6,234 nt of DNA from Solirubrobacterales bacterium (GTDB taxonomy: Bacteria; Actinomycetota; Thermoleophilia; Solirubrobacterales; Solirubrobacteraceae), in contig JACDAP010000610.1 of the NCBI GenBank assembly GCA_013695395.1, positions 1 to 6,234 of the forward strand, in the 5' to 3' direction. Under the pieces are notes generated by a model. The model searched no databases, was not told the DNA's origin, and saw nothing but the letters and a program-made list of their open reading frames with translations. Shown here piece by piece: positions 4,758 through 6,234 of the stretch. Made by a program: the position numbers and the translations under genes. The number at the start of each line of letters is the position of its first letter. Positions within the stretch are counted from its first letter, which is position 1.

Positions 4758-6234
4758 ATGCCCGTCCGCCGATCGTCGCCGCTGCGCTCCGCCCTCGCCG
4801 CCCTCGCGCTCGCCCTCGTCGCTGACGAGGCGCGGGCCTCCAACCCGGTCCCGGACCCGATCCCCGGCCAGACACGGCCGGCGATCCTGATCGGGAACAA
4901 CTGGGCGGGGACGACCGACATCGTCGATCCGGTCACCTACGAACGCCTCGGCCGCGTGAACATCATCCCGGACTTCGCCGAGCGCAAGGCCGAGATCATG
5001 TTCGACCCGGTCCGCCAGGGCTTCTTCATCGGGGTGCGCGAGCTGATCGGTGAGGGGAACGACCAGCTCGTCGACGACGCGTTCGCCTCCAACGACGGCC
5101 GCTTCCTCTACGCCTCGCGCCCCTCACTGGCCGACGTGGTCTCGATCGAGCTCGCGACCGGGAAGATCGTCTGGCGCGCGCGCGTCGACGGGTACCGCTC
5201 CGACCACATGGCCGTCTCGGAGGACGGCACGCGGCTGCTCGTCTCCGCCTCGACGGGCAACGTCGTGCACGAGCTCGACACCGCGACCGGCAAGCGCGTC
5301 GGCGGCTTCCCCTCCGGCGACTCCCCGCACGAGAGCCTCTACTCCAAGGACGGCACGAAGGTCTACCACGCGTCGATCGGCCGGGTGTACCTGCCGGTAG
5401 ACCGTGGCCCCGCCGACGCGCGGGCGCTCACGCGCGGCGGCGAGTTCTTCCAGATCATCGACGCGAAGACGAACGCGATCCTCGAGCGCGTGAACATGAG
5501 CGAGAAGCTCGCCGAAGCCGGCTTCCCGGACATGTCCGCCGCGGTGCGGCCGATGACCCTCTCCCCCGACGAGAAGTTCGTCTACTTCCAGGTCTCGTTC
5601 TTCCACGGCTTCGTCGAGTACGACCTCGAGCAGAAGAAGGTCACGCGCGTCGCGAACCTGCCGATCTCCGCCGAGGCCGCCGCCACCCCGATCGAGAACT
5701 ACGTGCTGGACTCCGCCCACCACGGCCTGGTGATGAGCAAGGACGGCTCGAAGCTCTGCGCCGCCGGCACCTCCTCCGACTACGCGGCGATCGTGGACCG
5801 CAAGACGTTCGCCTTCAAGATCGTCGACGCCGGGCGCAAGCCCTACTGGTCGACCGACTCGGTCGACGGGAAGTACTGCTACATGAGCATGAGCGCTGAC
5901 GATGTCGTCTCGGTCATCGACTTCGAGACCGGTGAGGTCGTCAAGAAGATCCCGGTCGGCCGCCACCCGCAGCGGGTGCGCAACGGCGTGGTCCGCGTCA
6001 AGGACTTCCCGCAGGGCGCGCACGGCGAGTCGTTCCGCCTGCGGATGTTCACCGAGAAGGGTCCGATCAGCGTCAAGGGCGGCGATGAGAACGTCGGCTG
6101 CCGGGCCAAGGACGCGAAGGATCTGCGGCTGGCGAGCTGCACGGTCGAGGTCAAGGCGGTGACCCGGCGGGGAGCCCAGCCGCGGGTGATCGGCCGCGGT
6201 GCGCGGACCGTCGGCGACCGGCGCTCGTTCAAGG
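4758..6234 (+). CDS. Secreted YVTN/YncE-like seven-bladed beta-propeller protein (3' end beyond window)
   Basis: An open frame of 492 codons runs off the right edge without a stop. The N-terminus is a signal peptide: MPVRRSSPLR, a hydrophobic stretch SALAALALALVA (11-22), then a probable cleavage site after ARA (A27). The mature protein shows seven blade-turn motifs of the YVTN/WD40-like type: DPVTYERLG (57-65), ELATGKIVW (131-139), DTATGKRV (174-181), DAKTNAIL (235-242), DLEQKKVT (289-296), DRKTFAFK (347-354) and DFETGEVVKKIPVGRHP (388-404). They alternate with SNDGRFLYAS, SEDGTRLLVS, SKDGTKVYHA, SPDEKFVYFQ and SKDGSKLCAA strands. Such propellers are usually extracytoplasmic binding or scaffold proteins; some belong to quinoprotein dehydrogenases, but no cofactor ligands are evident. 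After residue 405 a different domain begins (GPISVKGGDENVGC..., C448 and C461), possibly a small beta-sandwich with a disulfide. The ATG is supported by the signal peptide and by TAGGAT/AGGA just upstream. Function unknown. Confidence 0.87.
   Translation, partial: MPVRRSSPLRSALAALALALVADEARASNPVPDPIPGQTRPAILIGNNWAGTTDIVDPVTYERLGRVNIIPDFAERKAEIMFDPVRQGFFIGVRELIGEGNDQLVDDAFASNDGRFLYASRPSLADVVSIELATGKIVWRARVDGYRSDHMAVSEDGTRLLVSASTGNVVHELDTATGKRVGGFPSGDSPHESLYSKDGTKVYHASIGRVYLPVDRGPADARALTRGGEFFQIIDAKTNAILERVNMSEKLAEAGFPDMSAAVRPMTLSPDEKFVYFQVSFFHGFVEYDLEQKKVTRVANLPISAEAAATPIENYVLDSAHHGLVMSKDGSKLCAAGTSSDYAAIVDRKTFAFKIVDAGRKPYWSTDSVDGKYCYMSMSADDVVSVIDFETGEVVKKIPVGRHPQRVRNGVVRVKDFPQGAHGESFRLRMFTEKGPISVKGGDENVGCRAKDAKDLRLASCTVEVKAVTRRGAQPRVIGRGARTVGDRRSFK

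Noticed and set aside
4520..4936. Short open frames across the divergent intergenic region
   Set aside because: Several overlap each other on both strands, all have low-complexity Arg/Ser/Pro composition, and they overlap the promoters and starts of the two real genes.
5124..6023. A 299-codon minus-strand open frame
   Set aside because: It is antisense to the propeller gene, whose signal peptide and seven repeated blade motifs identify the coding strand.

Overview
The window is high-GC DNA with tightly packed genes, strongly G/C-biased third codon positions and one probable leaderless start. The protein types match this: a DUF892-like ferritin fold with an Ala/Lys tail, a BrkB/YihY membrane protein, a cholesterol-oxidase-like GMC flavoenzyme, and a secreted YVTN-type propeller. 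Together they suggest an actinomycete-type bacterium, most likely of the Thermoleophilia/Solirubrobacterales. That placement is inferred from protein style only; no rRNA or marker gene is present.

Layout. Four genes lie head to tail on the minus strand. In transcription order they are a YihY/BrkB-family membrane protein (4533-3514), a small SRPBCC lipid/ligand-binding protein (3426-2959), an FAD-dependent GMC oxidoreductase (2902-1199) and a ferritin-like DUF892-type protein with a repetitive Ala/Lys linker and a duplicated C-terminal module (1090-17). The gaps are 87, 56 and 108 bases, with no convincing terminator in any of them, so partial or complete co-transcription is plausible. A 224-base divergent intergenic region (4534-4757) separates this run from a plus-strand gene (4758 to beyond the right edge). 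That gene encodes a secreted seven-bladed YVTN/YncE-like beta-propeller, and its 3' end is outside the window.

How the genes may work together. The SRPBCC protein and the GMC oxidase are the closest pair and could form a functional unit acting on a hydrophobic alcohol such as a sterol or terpenoid; this is inference. The GMC enzyme keeps the His/Asn pair of cholesterol oxidase and also carries a ferredoxin-type CxxCxxCxxxCP cluster, which classical cholesterol oxidases lack. The ferritin-like protein and the membrane protein suggest an envelope or oxidative/desiccation stress setting, but nothing in the sequence proves a shared pathway.

I found no mobile element, CRISPR array, tRNA or rRNA. 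The very long open frames antisense to these genes are explained by GC-rich codon usage. The points most worth a second look are the Fe-S-like motif in the GMC enzyme, the 11-residue LEA-like repeats in the ferritin-like protein, its duplicated C-terminal module, and the leaderless promoter of the propeller gene.
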